Shown: positions 35,847-44,817 of the stretch, piece after piece | Position numbering within the stretch: the stretch's first letter is position 1 | Layout of the letters: every line of letters starts with the position of its first letter | Origin: DSNY01 sp964539745 | Lineage (GTDB): Bacteria > Pseudomonadota > Gammaproteobacteria > Burkholderiales > Burkholderiaceae_F | Direction: 5' to 3' | NCBI GenBank assembly: GCA_964539745.1 | Contig: CAZIJU010000004.1 | Span: 19,796 to 83,795, forward strand | DNA length: 64,000 nt | Program-made: the position numbers and the translations under genes | The notes under the pieces: model-generated | What the model was told of the DNA's origin: nothing | What the model saw: only the letters and a program-made list of their open reading frames with translations | The model's database searches: none

Positions 35847-36062
35847 TCACTCCTGCGCATTGGCCGGCGCCTGCGCCGGCAGCCGCTCGATCAGCGCGTC
35901 GATCCTTTGCATCGCGTTCGCGACGCGGCCGCGCATCTGCTCGAGTTCGTTCGAGGCGGCGAGGATCTGCGCGCGAAGCTGCAGGTTCTCCTCGCGCAGC
36001 GCGCGCACGCGGCCCGCGAGTTCGGTGAGCTTCGCGGTCAGCGCATCGAGTTCTTCCTGCAT
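35847..36062 (-). CDS. Short coiled-coil protein (ZapB-like, TIGR02449 type)
   Basis: The 71-residue protein is almost one coiled coil: LDALTAKLTELAGRVRALRE, ENLQLRAQILAASNELEQMR. This is the plan of the small proteins encoded just before zapA in many proteobacteria and usually described as TIGR02449 or ZapB-like. It probably works with ZapA at the Z-ring. The ATG at 36062 (MQEELDAL) is chosen; the longer frame is GC-driven. Confidence 0.8.
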   Translation of the reverse strand: MQEELDALTAKLTELAGRVRALREENLQLRAQILAASNELEQMRGRVANAMQRIDALIERLPAQAPANAQE

Positions 36063-36151
36063 GGCGGCGATGGTAGCACCGCGCCCGCGCACGTCGGTGC
36101 GGGCCAGCAGCGCCGCGCGCGGGCGCGGTCCGGGTTAAACTCCCGTCGCCT

Positions 36152-36354
36152 TCGGTGCCGGCGGAGCGATCCGCCGGTGAAACGGGAAACAGGAGGGCGT
36201 GCGTGCGAACGACGCCTGAACCTGTGCTGCCCCCGCAACGGTAAGCAGGCTCCGAGTCGAACTCGGCACCTGTCGCACTGGCCACTGCGTCGACGCCGAT
36301 CCAAGGGCGGACGCGGGAAGGCGCGACAGCGGACCTGCAGCCCGGAGACCGGCC
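36152..36354 (+). promoter_or_regulatory. Cobalamin riboswitch
   Basis: The order of conserved boxes is right for the adenosylcobalamin aptamer: GGTGCCGGCGG, AAACGGGAAACAGG, GCTGCCCCCGCAACGGTAAGC (B12 box), GCACTGGCCACTG, GGGAAGGCGCGACAGC, and GACCTGCAGCCCGGAGACCGGCC at the 3' end. It precedes btuB by about 190 bases. Binding of B12 would reduce expression of btuB and downstream transport genes. The space to the start has a GCCGGCGGTGGGCCGGC stem close to the ribosome site, a possible expression platform. Confidence 0.95.
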
Positions 36355-36547
36355 GACGGCCGCGCGCATCGCACCGTCACGCGACGGCACGGGCGCGCGG
36401 GGTGGACCTGCCGCGGGGAGGCGGCGGACGCGGGCCATGCGAGCGCCGTGAGCTGGAAGTCGGCGGCGCGGCTCCGATTCCCGATTCCTCGCGCAGATCC
36501 GTACGAAAACGCCGGCGGTGGGCCGGCACTCGCGCGAGGTCTTCTCC

Positions 36548-38437
36548 ATGTCCATGCTCTTGACAACGCGGCGGCGCGTGCTTGCGTCCGCCGGCCTGTC
36601 CGTTCTCGTCTGCAGCGCCGCGTCGGCGCAGGTCCAGCCGCAGCAGCTCGAAACCGTCGTCGTCACCGCGGCGCGCACCGAACAGCGCCTGCGCGACGCG
36701 CTGCCGAGCGTCACCGTGATCCAGCGCAGCGAGATCGAGCAGCGTCAGGCGAGCGATCTGGTCGAGTTGCTCGCCCGCCAGGCGGGCATCGAGTTCGCGC
36801 GCGCCGGCGGCGCGGGTGGACAGGCGTCGCTGTTCGTCCGCGGTGCCAACTCCAGCCAGGTGCTCGTGCTGATCGACGGCGTGCGCCTGAACACCGCCGT
36901 CGGCGGTGCGGCCGCGCTCGGTGGCATTACGCTCGATGCGGTCGAGCGCATCGAGATCGTTCGCGGCAATCTGTCGAGCCTGTACGGCTCGGAGGCGATC
37001 GGCGGCGTCGTGCAGATCTTCACGCGCGGCGGCGCGCGCACCGGCGCGGCCTTCGACGCCGAGGCCGGTGGCGGCAGCACGCGTGCGGCGAGCGGATCGG
37101 CCACCTGGGCAGGCGACGGCACGCGACTGGCGGCGACGGTCGGCACGCGCCGCAGCCGGCCTTTTTCGGCGATCGACACGGCGCAGGTCGTTCCCGGTCC
37201 GTTCACGCCGGGTGCCAATCCGGATCTGGACGGCACGCGCAACCGTTCAGCCGCGCTGCGCGCAAGCCGTTCGTTCGGCGCCGCCGAGGGCGGCGCGAGC
37301 GTCTGGACGAGCCGCAACGACACCGACTTCGACAGCACGGCCGACGGTCCCGCCGCCACCCACGTCGAGCGCTCCGAGCTCACCGCATGGCAGGCGTATC
37401 TGCGCGGTCGGCTCGGCGACCGCTGGGCCGCCCGCATCAGCATCGGGGAGTCGCGCGACGAAAGCCGCAACACGGCGAGCGATCCATTTTCTTTCAACAA
37501 CGGCGAGTTCCGTGCGCGCAACCGCCAGGTCGCATGGCAGAACGATGTGGCGGTCGCCCAAGCCGTGACTGCTTCGCTCGCGCTTGAATACCTCGAGCAG
37601 CGCGGCGCCTCGACCGCGTACGATCCGACCTTCGCGAGTGTGCTGACGTCCTTCGAGCGGCGCGTCGCATCCGGCTGGTTCGGCGTCAACGCCGCCGCTG
37701 GCGCGCAGCACGTGCAAGTCAACGTGCGGCACGACGACTACTCGGACAGCGGCCACGCGACGACCGGACTCGCGGCCTACGGTTACGCGCTGACGCCCGC
37801 GCTGCGCGCCACGCTGCAGGTGTCGAGCGCGTTTCGCGCGCCGAGCTTCAACGATCTGCACTTCCCGTTCTTTGGCAATCCGGATTTGCACCCGGAACGG
37901 GCGCGCAGCGTCGAGGCCGGATTGCGCTACGTGCTGGGCGATACGTCGTTGCGCGCAGCCGTGTATCGGACGCTCACGCGCGATCTGGTCGTCTTCAGCA
38001 CGGTGACCAGCCGTGCGGAGAACGTCGCGCGCGCACGGGCCGAAGGCGTCGAGCTCGCCGCGGCGACGATCTGGCGCGGCATCCGGCTCGACGCCAACGC
38101 GAGTCTTTCACGTCCGGTGGACGCGGATACCGGCGAGCGGCTGCTGCGACGCGCCCCCTACGTGGTGAACCTCGGCGCGTACCGAGACGTCGGCGCCTGG
38201 ACGTTCGGCGCCGAAGTCGGTCGCGTCGGCGCTCGCTACGACAGCGACATCAACACGTTCGCGCGTACCACGCTCGCGGCGTACACGCTGGCGCGTGCGA
38301 CGGCCGCGTGGCGGATCACGCCAGCGATGAAACTGAAGCTGCGCGTCGAGAACCTGACCGACGCCGGCTACGAGACCGTCGACGGCTACAACACGCAGCG
38401 TCGCGCCGCGTTTGCCGGCATCGAGGTGCGGCTGTAG
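36548..38437 (+). CDS. btuB: TonB-dependent vitamin B12 receptor BtuB
   Basis: The 629-residue outer-membrane barrel has a signal peptide ending SAASAQ, then the TonB box ETVVVTAART, a plug domain with RQAGIEFARAGGAGGQASLFVRGANSSQ and IDGVRLNT, and a C-terminal strand FAGIEVRL ending in L with aromatic-type packing. The riboswitch directly upstream identifies cobalamin as ligand. A GAGG ribosome site stands nine bases before the ATG; a second ATG two codons on is possible. It heads the btuBCD operon. Confidence 0.93.
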   Translation: MSMLLTTRRRVLASAGLSVLVCSAASAQVQPQQLETVVVTAARTEQRLRDALPSVTVIQRSEIEQRQASDLVELLARQAGIEFARAGGAGGQASLFVRGANSSQVLVLIDGVRLNTAVGGAAALGGITLDAVERIEIVRGNLSSLYGSEAIGGVVQIFTRGGARTGAAFDAEAGGGSTRAASGSATWAGDGTRLAATVGTRRSRPFSAIDTAQVVPGPFTPGANPDLDGTRNRSAALRASRSFGAAEGGASVWTSRNDTDFDSTADGPAATHVERSELTAWQAYLRGRLGDRWAARISIGESRDESRNTASDPFSFNNGEFRARNRQVAWQNDVAVAQAVTASLALEYLEQRGASTAYDPTFASVLTSFERRVASGWFGVNAAAGAQHVQVNVRHDDYSDSGHATTGLAAYGYALTPALRATLQVSSAFRAPSFNDLHFPFFGNPDLHPERARSVEAGLRYVLGDTSLRAAVYRTLTRDLVVFSTVTSRAENVARARAEGVELAAATIWRGIRLDANASLSRPVDADTGERLLRRAPYVVNLGAYRDVGAWTFGAEVGRVGARYDSDINTFARTTLAAYTLARATAAWRITPAMKLKLRVENLTDAGYETVDGYNTQRRAAFAGIEVRL

Positions 38438-38439
38438 CG

Positions 38440-39450
38440 ATGCCGTCGCGCGCACCGCGTTCGCCGGTCGTTCTGCTCGCGCTGGCCGCCGCGGCGGCCG
38501 GCGGCTTGGTCGCGGCGCTGCTCGTCGGCAGCGTCGACGCGCCGGCAGCCGACGTGCTCGGCGCACTCGCCGGCGGGCGCACTTCGCCGCTTGCCACCGT
38601 CGTCCTCGACCTTCGGCTGCCGCGCGCGCTCGCGGCGTTCGCGGTCGGCGGTCTGCTGGCGCTCGCGGGCGCGATCTTGCAGGCGCTGCTGCGCAACCCG
38701 CTCGCCGATCCGTACGTGCTCGGCATCTCGGGCGGTGCGGCGGTCGCGGCGCTTGCCGCGCTCGCGGCAGGGGCCGGTGTTGCGGCGATGCAGGCCGCGA
38801 GCGCGGCAGGCGCGCTCGCCACGCTCGCGCTTCTGTTTGTGCTCGCGCGTCGCGCACTGTTCACGCGCGACGCGCTGCACGGCGAATCCTCGACTACCGG
38901 CGTGCTGCTGACCGGTGTGATGGTCGCCGCGTTCGCCGCGGCGATCCTGAGCCTCGCGCTGACCCTGTCCACCGATGCGCAGTTGCGAACGATGGTGTTC
39001 TGGCTGCTCGGCGACCTCGCCGGCGCAACCGATCTGCGGCTGGCGCTCGTCGCGCTCGCGCTGCTTGCGCTGGGGCTGGCGGTCGCGCTGAGGCTGGCGC
39101 GCGCGCTGAACCTGATGCTGCGCGGCGACGTGCTCGCGTTCACGCAGGGCGTGGACGTCGAGCGCACGCGGCGCGCGCTCGTACTGGTCGCGGCGATCGC
39201 CACCGGCGCCGCAGTGACGCTCGCCGGCGCCGTCGGTTTCGTCGGTTTCGTCGCGCCGCATCTCGTGCGCCTCGTCCTGGGCAACGACCAGCGCGTGCTG
39301 CTGCCGGGCGCGGCGCTGGCCGGCGGGCTGCTCGTCGTCGTCGCCGACACCGCCGCGCGCACGGTCGCCTCCCCCGTTCAGCTTCCGGTCGGCGTGCTGA
39401 CCGCGCTCATCGGCGTGCCGGCCTTCCTCTGGCTGCTCCGGCGCGCATGA
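38440..39450 (+). CDS. btuC: Cobalamin ABC transporter permease BtuC
   Basis: The 336-residue FecCD-family permease has RLPRALAAFAVGGLLALAGAILQALLRNPLADPYVLGISGGAA, the family signature, with GFVGFVAPHLVRL and VADTAARTV in the C-terminal half. It is about ten helices. The start follows the btuB stop by two bases, and the stop overlaps btuD (ATGA). With BtuD and BtuF it moves B12 across the inner membrane. Confidence 0.93.
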   Translation: MPSRAPRSPVVLLALAAAAAGGLVAALLVGSVDAPAADVLGALAGGRTSPLATVVLDLRLPRALAAFAVGGLLALAGAILQALLRNPLADPYVLGISGGAAVAALAALAAGAGVAAMQAASAAGALATLALLFVLARRALFTRDALHGESSTTGVLLTGVMVAAFAAAILSLALTLSTDAQLRTMVFWLLGDLAGATDLRLALVALALLALGLAVALRLARALNLMLRGDVLAFTQGVDVERTRRALVLVAAIATGAAVTLAGAVGFVGFVAPHLVRLVLGNDQRVLLPGAALAGGLLVVVADTAARTVASPVQLPVGVLTALIGVPAFLWLLRRA

Positions 39451-40205
39451 GCGCTGCGATCGCGTGTCGCGATCTTTGCCTGCGCGCCGGCGCGCGCGAG
39501 TTCGTGTCGCGGCTGTCGTTCGAGGTCGGCGCGGGCGAGCGCTGGGCCGTGCTCGGCCCGAACGGCGCCGGCAAGACGACGCTGCTGCTCGCGCTGGCCG
39601 GCGTGCGCCGTGCCGACGCAGGCCGCGTCGAACTGGCGGGGCGCGCGATCGGCGAATGGCGCATCGACGCGCTCGCGCAGCGGCGCGCGCTCGTCACCGA
39701 CCGCTGGATCGACCCGTTTGCGTCGAACGCGCTCGACACGGTGCTCACCGCGCGCTACCGCTACGACGGCGCCGACGCCGAAGGCGAGCGGCTGGCGCGC
39801 GAGGCGCTGGCGGCGTTCGACTGCGCCGAACTGGCCGCGCGCGACGTGCGGACGCTGTCGCGCGGCGAACGCCAGCGCGTGGCGATCGCAACCGCGATCG
39901 CGCAGGCCACACCGCTCGTGCTGCTCGACGAGCCGATCGCGCACCAGGATCCGCGCCATCAGGCGCTGGTGCTCGCCCGGCTCGCGCAGCTTGCGGACCG
40001 CACGCTGATCGCGTCGATGCACGATGTCAACGCCGCCGCGGCGTTTGCGACGCACGCGCTGCTGCTGTCGGGCCGCGGCGAGTGGCGCGCGGGTCCGGCG
40101 TGCGAGACGCTGCGCGCGGAGCTGCTATCGGAGCTATTTGCCACGCGCATCGAGGTCGTCAGGCTCGACGGCCGCAGCCTTTTCTACGTCGCCGACGTGC
40201 ACTGA
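39447..40205 (+). CDS. btuD: Cobalamin ABC transporter ATPase BtuD
   Basis: The 252-residue ATPase has Walker A GPNGAGKTT (residues 37-45), a signature LSRGERQR in place of LSGGQ, Walker B LVLLDEPIAHQDP and H-loop SMHDVNAA. The LSRGE signature occurs in some B12 and iron-chelate ATPases. It overlaps btuC by four bases. A TATATT at 40222 after it may be part of a separate promoter for the next gene. Confidence 0.9.
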   Translation: MSAAIACRDLCLRAGAREFVSRLSFEVGAGERWAVLGPNGAGKTTLLLALAGVRRADAGRVELAGRAIGEWRIDALAQRRALVTDRWIDPFASNALDTVLTARYRYDGADAEGERLAREALAAFDCAELAARDVRTLSRGERQRVAIATAIAQATPLVLLDEPIAHQDPRHQALVLARLAQLADRTLIASMHDVNAAAAFATHALLLSGRGEWRAGPACETLRAELLSELFATRIEVVRLDGRSLFYVADVH

Positions 40206-40288
40206 CGCGAACCGGTTCGGCTATATTGGCCGCGCGCTCGCCGTACCGTCGGCCTGCGGCGCGGGGGCCCCGAGCCAGCGAGGAGACC

Positions 40289-40909
40289 ATGCCCGTTTTC
40301 CTGATCGCCAACCCGAAAGGCGGCGTCGGTAAAAGCACCGTCGCGACGAATCTCGCGGGGTATTTCGCGCGACGCGGACGGCGTACGATGCTGGGCGATC
40401 TGGATCGCCAGCAGTCGGCGCGGGCGTGGCTTGCGCTGCGGCCATCGACGCTGCCGAAGATCGAGACTTGGGAGGTCGATGCCGACGCGATCGCGCGGCC
40501 GCCGAAGGGCGTGACGCACGTCGTTCTCGATTCGCCGGCGGGAATCCATGGGCACGGGCTGAAGGAAGCGCTGCGCGCGGCCGACCGCGTAATCGTGCCG
40601 CTGCTGCCGTCGCTGTTCGACATCTACGCGACACAGGCTTTCCTTGCGCGGCTCGCCGAACGCGGCGTGCTGAAGGACTCGGGGCGCGTCGGCGTGCTCG
40701 GCGTGCGCGTCGACGCGCGCACGCGCGCCGCCGAGCAGTTGCAGCGCTTCGTCGACGGGCTCGGTTTGCCAGTGCTCGGCTTGCTGCGTGACACGCAGAA
40801 CTACGTGCAGCTCGCCGCGCACGGGCTGACGCTGTGGGATGTCGCGCCGAGCCGGGTGGAGAAGGATCTGCCGCAATGGCAGGCGTTGATCGAGTGGGCC
40901 GAACGATGA
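40289..40909 (+). CDS. ParA/MinD-like P-loop ATPase
   Basis: The 206-residue protein has the deviant Walker A KGGVGKST (residues 10-17), with GDLDRQQSARAWL in the Walker A' position and LDSPAGIHG as Walker B. It is of the small orphan ParA type, shorter than plasmid ParA proteins, with no ParB near. AGGAGA at 40281 fixes the start. The stop overlaps dinB by four bases. It may partition or place some protein or cell component; a B12-linked role is suggested only by position. Confidence 0.85.
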   Translation: MPVFLIANPKGGVGKSTVATNLAGYFARRGRRTMLGDLDRQQSARAWLALRPSTLPKIETWEVDADAIARPPKGVTHVVLDSPAGIHGHGLKEALRAADRVIVPLLPSLFDIYATQAFLARLAERGVLKDSGRVGVLGVRVDARTRAAEQLQRFVDGLGLPVLGLLRDTQNYVQLAAHGLTLWDVAPSRVEKDLPQWQALIEWAER

Positions 40910-41448
40910 TCGATTCCGGGTACTGCCAGACCTTCGCCGCGTACAACGCGTGGATGAACGAGAAGCTTTACGCGTGCGCCGCACAGCTCACCGACGAGGA
41001 GCGCAAGCGCGACCGCGGTGCCTTCTTCCGCTCGCTGCACTCGACGCTCAATCACCTGCTGTGGGCCGACCGCGTCTGGCTCGGCCGCTTCAACGGGCGC
41101 ACGTACGAAGTCGGCCCGATCGGCGTCGATCTGTACGACGACTTCGATCACCTGCGGCTCGCGCGCGTCGAGATGGATGCGGACATCACGGCGTGGGCGC
41201 TGCAGGTCACGCGCGAGCAACTCGCCGGCGACTTGACCTGGTACTCCGGCGTGGCCAAACGCGAATTCACGCGGCCGCGCTGGCTGTGCGTCGCGCAGAT
41301 GTTCAACCACCAGACGCACCATCGCGGCCAGGCGACCACGCTTCTGAAGCAGGCCGGAATCGACCCCGGCATCACCGATCTGCCGTGGGCGCCGCTCGCG
41401 CGCGACGCTTCCGGCCGCATCGTGCTCGGCGACGACTATGCGCTCTGA
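40906..41448 (+). CDS. DinB/DUF664 family metal-binding protein
   Basis: The 180-residue four-helix-bundle protein has FAAYNAWMNEKLY, SLHSTLNHLLWADRVWLGRF and MFNHQTHHRGQATTLL; the histidines of these last two segments form the metal site of the DinB family. The chemistry is unknown; relatives include thiol-dependent transferases. It is coupled to the ParA-like gene (ATGA) and ends one base before the convergent btuF. Confidence 0.9.
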   Translation: MIDSGYCQTFAAYNAWMNEKLYACAAQLTDEERKRDRGAFFRSLHSTLNHLLWADRVWLGRFNGRTYEVGPIGVDLYDDFDHLRLARVEMDADITAWALQVTREQLAGDLTWYSGVAKREFTRPRWLCVAQMFNHQTHHRGQATTLLKQAGIDPGITDLPWAPLARDASGRIVLGDDYAL

Positions 41449-41449
41449 T

Positions 41450-42331
41450 CTACGGCGACGCGCGCGCCTGGTCGATCCGCTCGCACAGAATCGCGAGTTC
41501 TTCGAGCAGCCGCGGCGTGTGGCGGTTGATGCGGTCGGCGTCGAGCGTGACGAGCCGGCCGGCGCGAACCGCGCGCAAAGCCGGAAAGCGCCGCCACGCG
41601 TCGAGCGCGCCGGTCGTCACACCGCCCGGCTCGGCGGTGACGATGACTTCGGGGTCGGCTGCGAGCACGGCTTCGATCGAGACCTGCGGCGCGATCGGCG
41701 CGAGCTGCTCGAAGACGTTGCGGCCGCCGCAGACGCGGATCGCCTCGTTCAGCGCGTGGCGTCCCGACAGCGTCATCAGCGGCTGCGCCCAGATCTGGTA
41801 GAAGACGGTGACGGGGCGGCGCGCTGAATAGCGCGCACGCAGCGCGTCCAGACGGACGCGGAACGCGGCAGCGACTGCGCCGGCGTCGGCGCTCGCGGTC
41901 AGCGTGCCAAGCCGTTCGATCGAGCCTGCGATGTCGGCGAGCGACTTCGGTTCGCTGACGAATACGGGCGCGCCGAGCCTGCGCAGGGCCTCGATCACCG
42001 CGGGCGGAAACCCGGAGCCCCAGACCGCGACCAGGTCGGGCTGGAGCGCGGCGACGCGCTCCAGGTCGACGCCGTGTGCGCGCGCCACGCGCGCGATGCG
42101 CTTCGCCGTATCCGGATAGTCGGCGAACTCGGTCGTGCCGACGATGCGATCGCCGGCGCCGATCGCGAACAGTTGCTCGGTCAGGTGCGGCGCGAGGCTC
42201 ACGATCCGCTGTGCCGGCCGCTGCAGTTCGACGCGCTGGCCGGCGTCGTCGGTGACGGCGACCGCCTGTGCGCGCGCCGCCAACGCCAGGCCGAAAGCGA
42301 GCGCGGACGCCAGTGCGCGCGCGGCGGTCAC
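41450..42331 (-). CDS. btuF: Cobalamin-binding protein BtuF
   Basis: The 293-residue periplasmic protein has a signal peptide (ALASALAFGLALAARAQA), and the BtuF/FepB-type core with RIVSLAPHLTEQLFAIGAGDRIVGTTEFADYP and AALQPDLVAVWGSG. A GTG start overlaps the exbD stop by four bases. It delivers B12 to BtuCD encoded on the other strand. It lies at the end of the bamE-dapB-exbB-exbD-btuF unit, so two converging transcripts make the B12 system. Confidence 0.9.
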   Translation of the reverse strand: MTAARALASALAFGLALAARAQAVAVTDDAGQRVELQRPAQRIVSLAPHLTEQLFAIGAGDRIVGTTEFADYPDTAKRIARVARAHGVDLERVAALQPDLVAVWGSGFPPAVIEALRRLGAPVFVSEPKSLADIAGSIERLGTLTASADAGAVAAAFRVRLDALRARYSARRPVTVFYQIWAQPLMTLSGRHALNEAIRVCGGRNVFEQLAPIAPQVSIEAVLAADPEVIVTAEPGGVTTGALDAWRRFPALRAVRAGRLVTLDADRINRHTPRLLEELAILCERIDQARASP

Positions 42332-42789
42332 TGCTTCGGCGACGGCGCGGCGCGGCCGTCGCCGCGCGCGGCCTGCGGTGGTTCGGTGACGAAGCCGATC
42401 CGCGCGAGCCCGGCCTCCTGCGCGGCCGAAAGAACCGCAGCGATGCGCTCGTAGCGCGTGCGCTTATCGGCGCGCAGATGCAGCTCGGGCTGCGGCGATT
42501 GGCGCGCGGCGGCCGCAAGCCGCGGCGCCAGTTCGCCTTCGCCGAGCGGCTCGTCGTTCCAGAACACGCGCCCGTCGGCGTCGATCGAAAGCTTGACCGC
42601 GTCGGACGCCGCGTTCGCAGCCGGCGCCTTCGCGTCCGGCAGGTCGAGCTTGATCGCGTACGCGAGCAGCGGCGCGGTGATGATGAAAATCACCAGCAGC
42701 ACCAGCATCACGTCGACGAGCGGCGTGACGTTGATCTCCGCCATCGGCTGCGACGGCGCGATGCCGCGCTCGAATCCGCCGAAGCTCAT
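42328..42789 (-). CDS. exbD: Biopolymer transport protein ExbD
   Basis: The 153-residue protein has a short cytoplasmic N-terminus (FGGFERGIAPSQPMAEINVTPLVDVMLVLLVIFIITAPL), with the essential aspartate of the single helix in PLVDVMLVLLVIF, and a periplasmic C-terminal domain. It uses proton flow with ExbB to energise TonB. It follows exbB by two bases and precedes btuF. Confidence 0.94.
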   Translation of the reverse strand: MSFGGFERGIAPSQPMAEINVTPLVDVMLVLLVIFIITAPLLAYAIKLDLPDAKAPAANAASDAVKLSIDADGRVFWNDEPLGEGELAPRLAAAARQSPQPELHLRADKRTRYERIAAVLSAAQEAGLARIGFVTEPPQAARGDGRAAPSPKQ

Positions 42790-42791
42790 CG

Positions 42792-43478
42792 TCAGCTCGC
42801 CTCCGGCCGTGCGCCGAGCGTCAGAAAGGCGTGCAGGTCGTGCGCGAAGCCGTCGAGCTGCGCGAGCACGACGCGGTTCGCGCGCGTGAACGCGTTGTAG
42901 GCGAGCACCGCGGGGATCGCGACCGCCAGACCGAACGCGGTCATGATCAGCGCCTCGCCGACGGGACCGGCGACCTTGTCGATCGAGACCGTCCCGATCG
43001 CCGCGATCGAAAGCAGCGCGTGATAGATGCCCCAGACCGTGCCGAACAGCCCGACGAAGGGCGCCGTGCTGCCCACCGACGCGAGGAAGGTCAGTCCCGC
43101 TTCGAGCCGCGCCGAAGCTTCGTTGATCCGCTGGCGCAGCGCACGCGTGATCAGCTCGGATCGGTCGACGCGCGCGGCGAGGCTTTCTTGGGCCACCGGC
43201 GCCTGCGCGGCGGCCGCGCCGCCGGCGGCGATCGGCACGAAGATGCCCTCGGTGTCGACCGGCCGGATCAGCGCAATCGCCTCGTCGATCGACTTGGCGG
43301 ACCAGAACTGGTCGAGCTGGCGCGATGCGCGCCGCGTCCGCCACCACGACCAGGTCTTCCACAGGATCAGGAACCAGGTCGCGACCGACATCGCGACCAG
43401 GACGTACGTCGTGGCGCGGATGACGCCGTCGGCCTGCGACCAGAAATGGGCGACGCCGAGCGGGGTTTCGATGTCCAT
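42792..43478 (-). CDS. exbB: TonB-system energiser ExbB (MotA/TolQ/ExbB family)
   Basis: The 228-residue protein has three helices, with GLTFLASVGSTAPFVGLFGTVWGIYHALLSI and AGPVGEALIMTAFGLAVAIPAVLAYNAF, which match ExbB/TolQ. ExbB and ExbD power outer-membrane receptors such as BtuB. The ATG is the overlap TGATG with dapB; a TTG one codon before is not needed. No tonB is found in the window. Confidence 0.93.
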   Translation of the reverse strand: MDIETPLGVAHFWSQADGVIRATTYVLVAMSVATWFLILWKTWSWWRTRRASRQLDQFWSAKSIDEAIALIRPVDTEGIFVPIAAGGAAAAQAPVAQESLAARVDRSELITRALRQRINEASARLEAGLTFLASVGSTAPFVGLFGTVWGIYHALLSIAAIGTVSIDKVAGPVGEALIMTAFGLAVAIPAVLAYNAFTRANRVVLAQLDGFAHDLHAFLTLGARPEAS

Positions 43479-44278
43479 CAACGCAGGCCGAGCACGTCTT
43501 GCATGTCGAAGAGGCCGTGCGATCTTGCGACGAGGAAACGCGCGGCACGCAGTGCGCCCAGCGCATAGGTCATGCGGCTTGCGGACCTGTGCGTGATCTC
43601 GACGCGCTCGCCGAGCCCGGCGAACAGCACCGTGTGGTCGCCGACGATGTCGCCGCCGCGGATCGCGGCGAAGCCGATCGTTCCGGGCTTGCGCGCGCCG
43701 GTGATGCCGTGGCGGGCGTAGACGGCCACGTCGTCGAGCTCGGTGCCGAGCGCGCGCGCGACCGCCTCACCCATCGCGAGCGCGGTGCCGCTCGGCGCGT
43801 CGACCTTGTGCCGGTGGTGCGCTTCGATGATCTCGACGTCGTAGCCCGACGACAGGATTTTCGCCGCGACCTCGAGCAGCTTGAGCGTGGCGTTGACGCC
43901 GACGCTCATGTTCGGCGAAAAGACGATCGCGATCTTCTCGGACGCGGCGCGGATCGCGGCGCGGCCGGCGCCGTCGAAGCCGGTCGTGCCGATCACCATC
44001 GCCACGCCGTTCGCGACACAGTGCTCGAGGTGTACGAGCGTGCCTTCGGGACGCGTGAAATCGATCAGCACCTGCGCGTCGCGCACGCGCGCCGGATCGT
44101 CGACGATCGCGACTCCGGTGCGGCGGCCGAGGAACTCCGCGCAGTCGCGGCCGATGTCCGGACTGCCGGCGCGATCCAGCGCGGCGCCGATGCGGATGTC
44201 GCCGGCTTCGAGCGCGGCCTCGATCAGCGTCCGCCCCATGCGCCCGCTGCTGCCTGCGATGGCCACGGTCACCGTCAT
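43478..44278 (-). CDS. dapB: 4-hydroxy-tetrahydrodipicolinate reductase
   Basis: The 266-residue lysine/diaminopimelate enzyme has the nucleotide loop AIAGSSGRMGRTLI, GTTGF, FSPNMSVGVN, the catalytic EAHHRHKVDAPSGTAL, and RHGITGARKPGTIGFAAIRGGDIVGDHTV. All residues of the active site are present. It starts four bases after bamE and overlaps exbB by one base. Confidence 0.96.
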   Translation of the reverse strand: MTVTVAIAGSSGRMGRTLIEAALEAGDIRIGAALDRAGSPDIGRDCAEFLGRRTGVAIVDDPARVRDAQVLIDFTRPEGTLVHLEHCVANGVAMVIGTTGFDGAGRAAIRAASEKIAIVFSPNMSVGVNATLKLLEVAAKILSSGYDVEIIEAHHRHKVDAPSGTALAMGEAVARALGTELDDVAVYARHGITGARKPGTIGFAAIRGGDIVGDHTVLFAGLGERVEITHRSASRMTYALGALRAARFLVARSHGLFDMQDVLGLR

Positions 44279-44281
44279 CGT

Positions 44282-44737
44282 TCACTTCGCGGGCAGGTTG
44301 ATCGGCGGCTGCGGCTCTTTCGGCGGCGGCTTCGGCGCTGCCTTCGGTTTACGACCGAGGATCAGATTGTCGGCGAGCGCCTCGGGCGGCATGTCGTCGG
44401 ATTCGAACCGGTCGAGGCGATTGTCCTTGAAGAACACCGCGAGCTTGCGCGACTGCACTTCGCCCGAGCCACGCGCGAGCCGGAAGACGTAATCCCAGCG
44501 GTCCTGATGGAAGATGCTCGTCAGCAGCGGCGTGCCGAGCAGGAAACGCACCTGCTCGCGCGACATGCCCGGCCGCAGTTGATCGACCATTTCCTTCGTG
44601 ACGACGTTGCCTTGCTGAACGTCGGGCCGATATGGCTTCAGGAAAGTCGGCGTCCAGGTGCGAAAGGATTCGCATCCGGTGAGGACGCAAAGCGCGGCGG
44701 CGGCCGCGAGCGCGCGCGCAAACGATGTGGGCGGCAT
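44282..44737 (-). CDS. bamE: Outer membrane assembly lipoprotein BamE
   Basis: The 151-residue lipoprotein has a signal peptide with lipobox VLTGC, then PYRPDVQQGNVVTKEMVDQLRPGMSREQVRFLLGTPLL, the SmpA/OmlA (BamE) core. A Pro/Lys-rich tail (KPKAAPKPPPKEPQPP) follows. It stabilises the BAM complex. The ATG at MPPTSFARA is used; a longer frame overlaps fur. It is divergent from fur, the standard betaproteobacterial arrangement. Confidence 0.93.
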   Translation of the reverse strand: MPPTSFARALAAAAALCVLTGCESFRTWTPTFLKPYRPDVQQGNVVTKEMVDQLRPGMSREQVRFLLGTPLLTSIFHQDRWDYVFRLARGSGEVQSRKLAVFFKDNRLDRFESDDMPPEALADNLILGRKPKAAPKPPPKEPQPPINLPAK

Positions 44738-44817
44738 CAGTGGGTGGGTTCGGTCCAAGCCGGGCGCTATGATACCGGCGCATCGACGCCCGCCGATCCT
44801 CGCACGAAGTCGTCCCC

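Noticed and set aside
44738..44817. Fur box in the fur-bamE divergent region
   Set aside because: The region is GC-rich with no GATAATGAT-type AT-rich palindrome.
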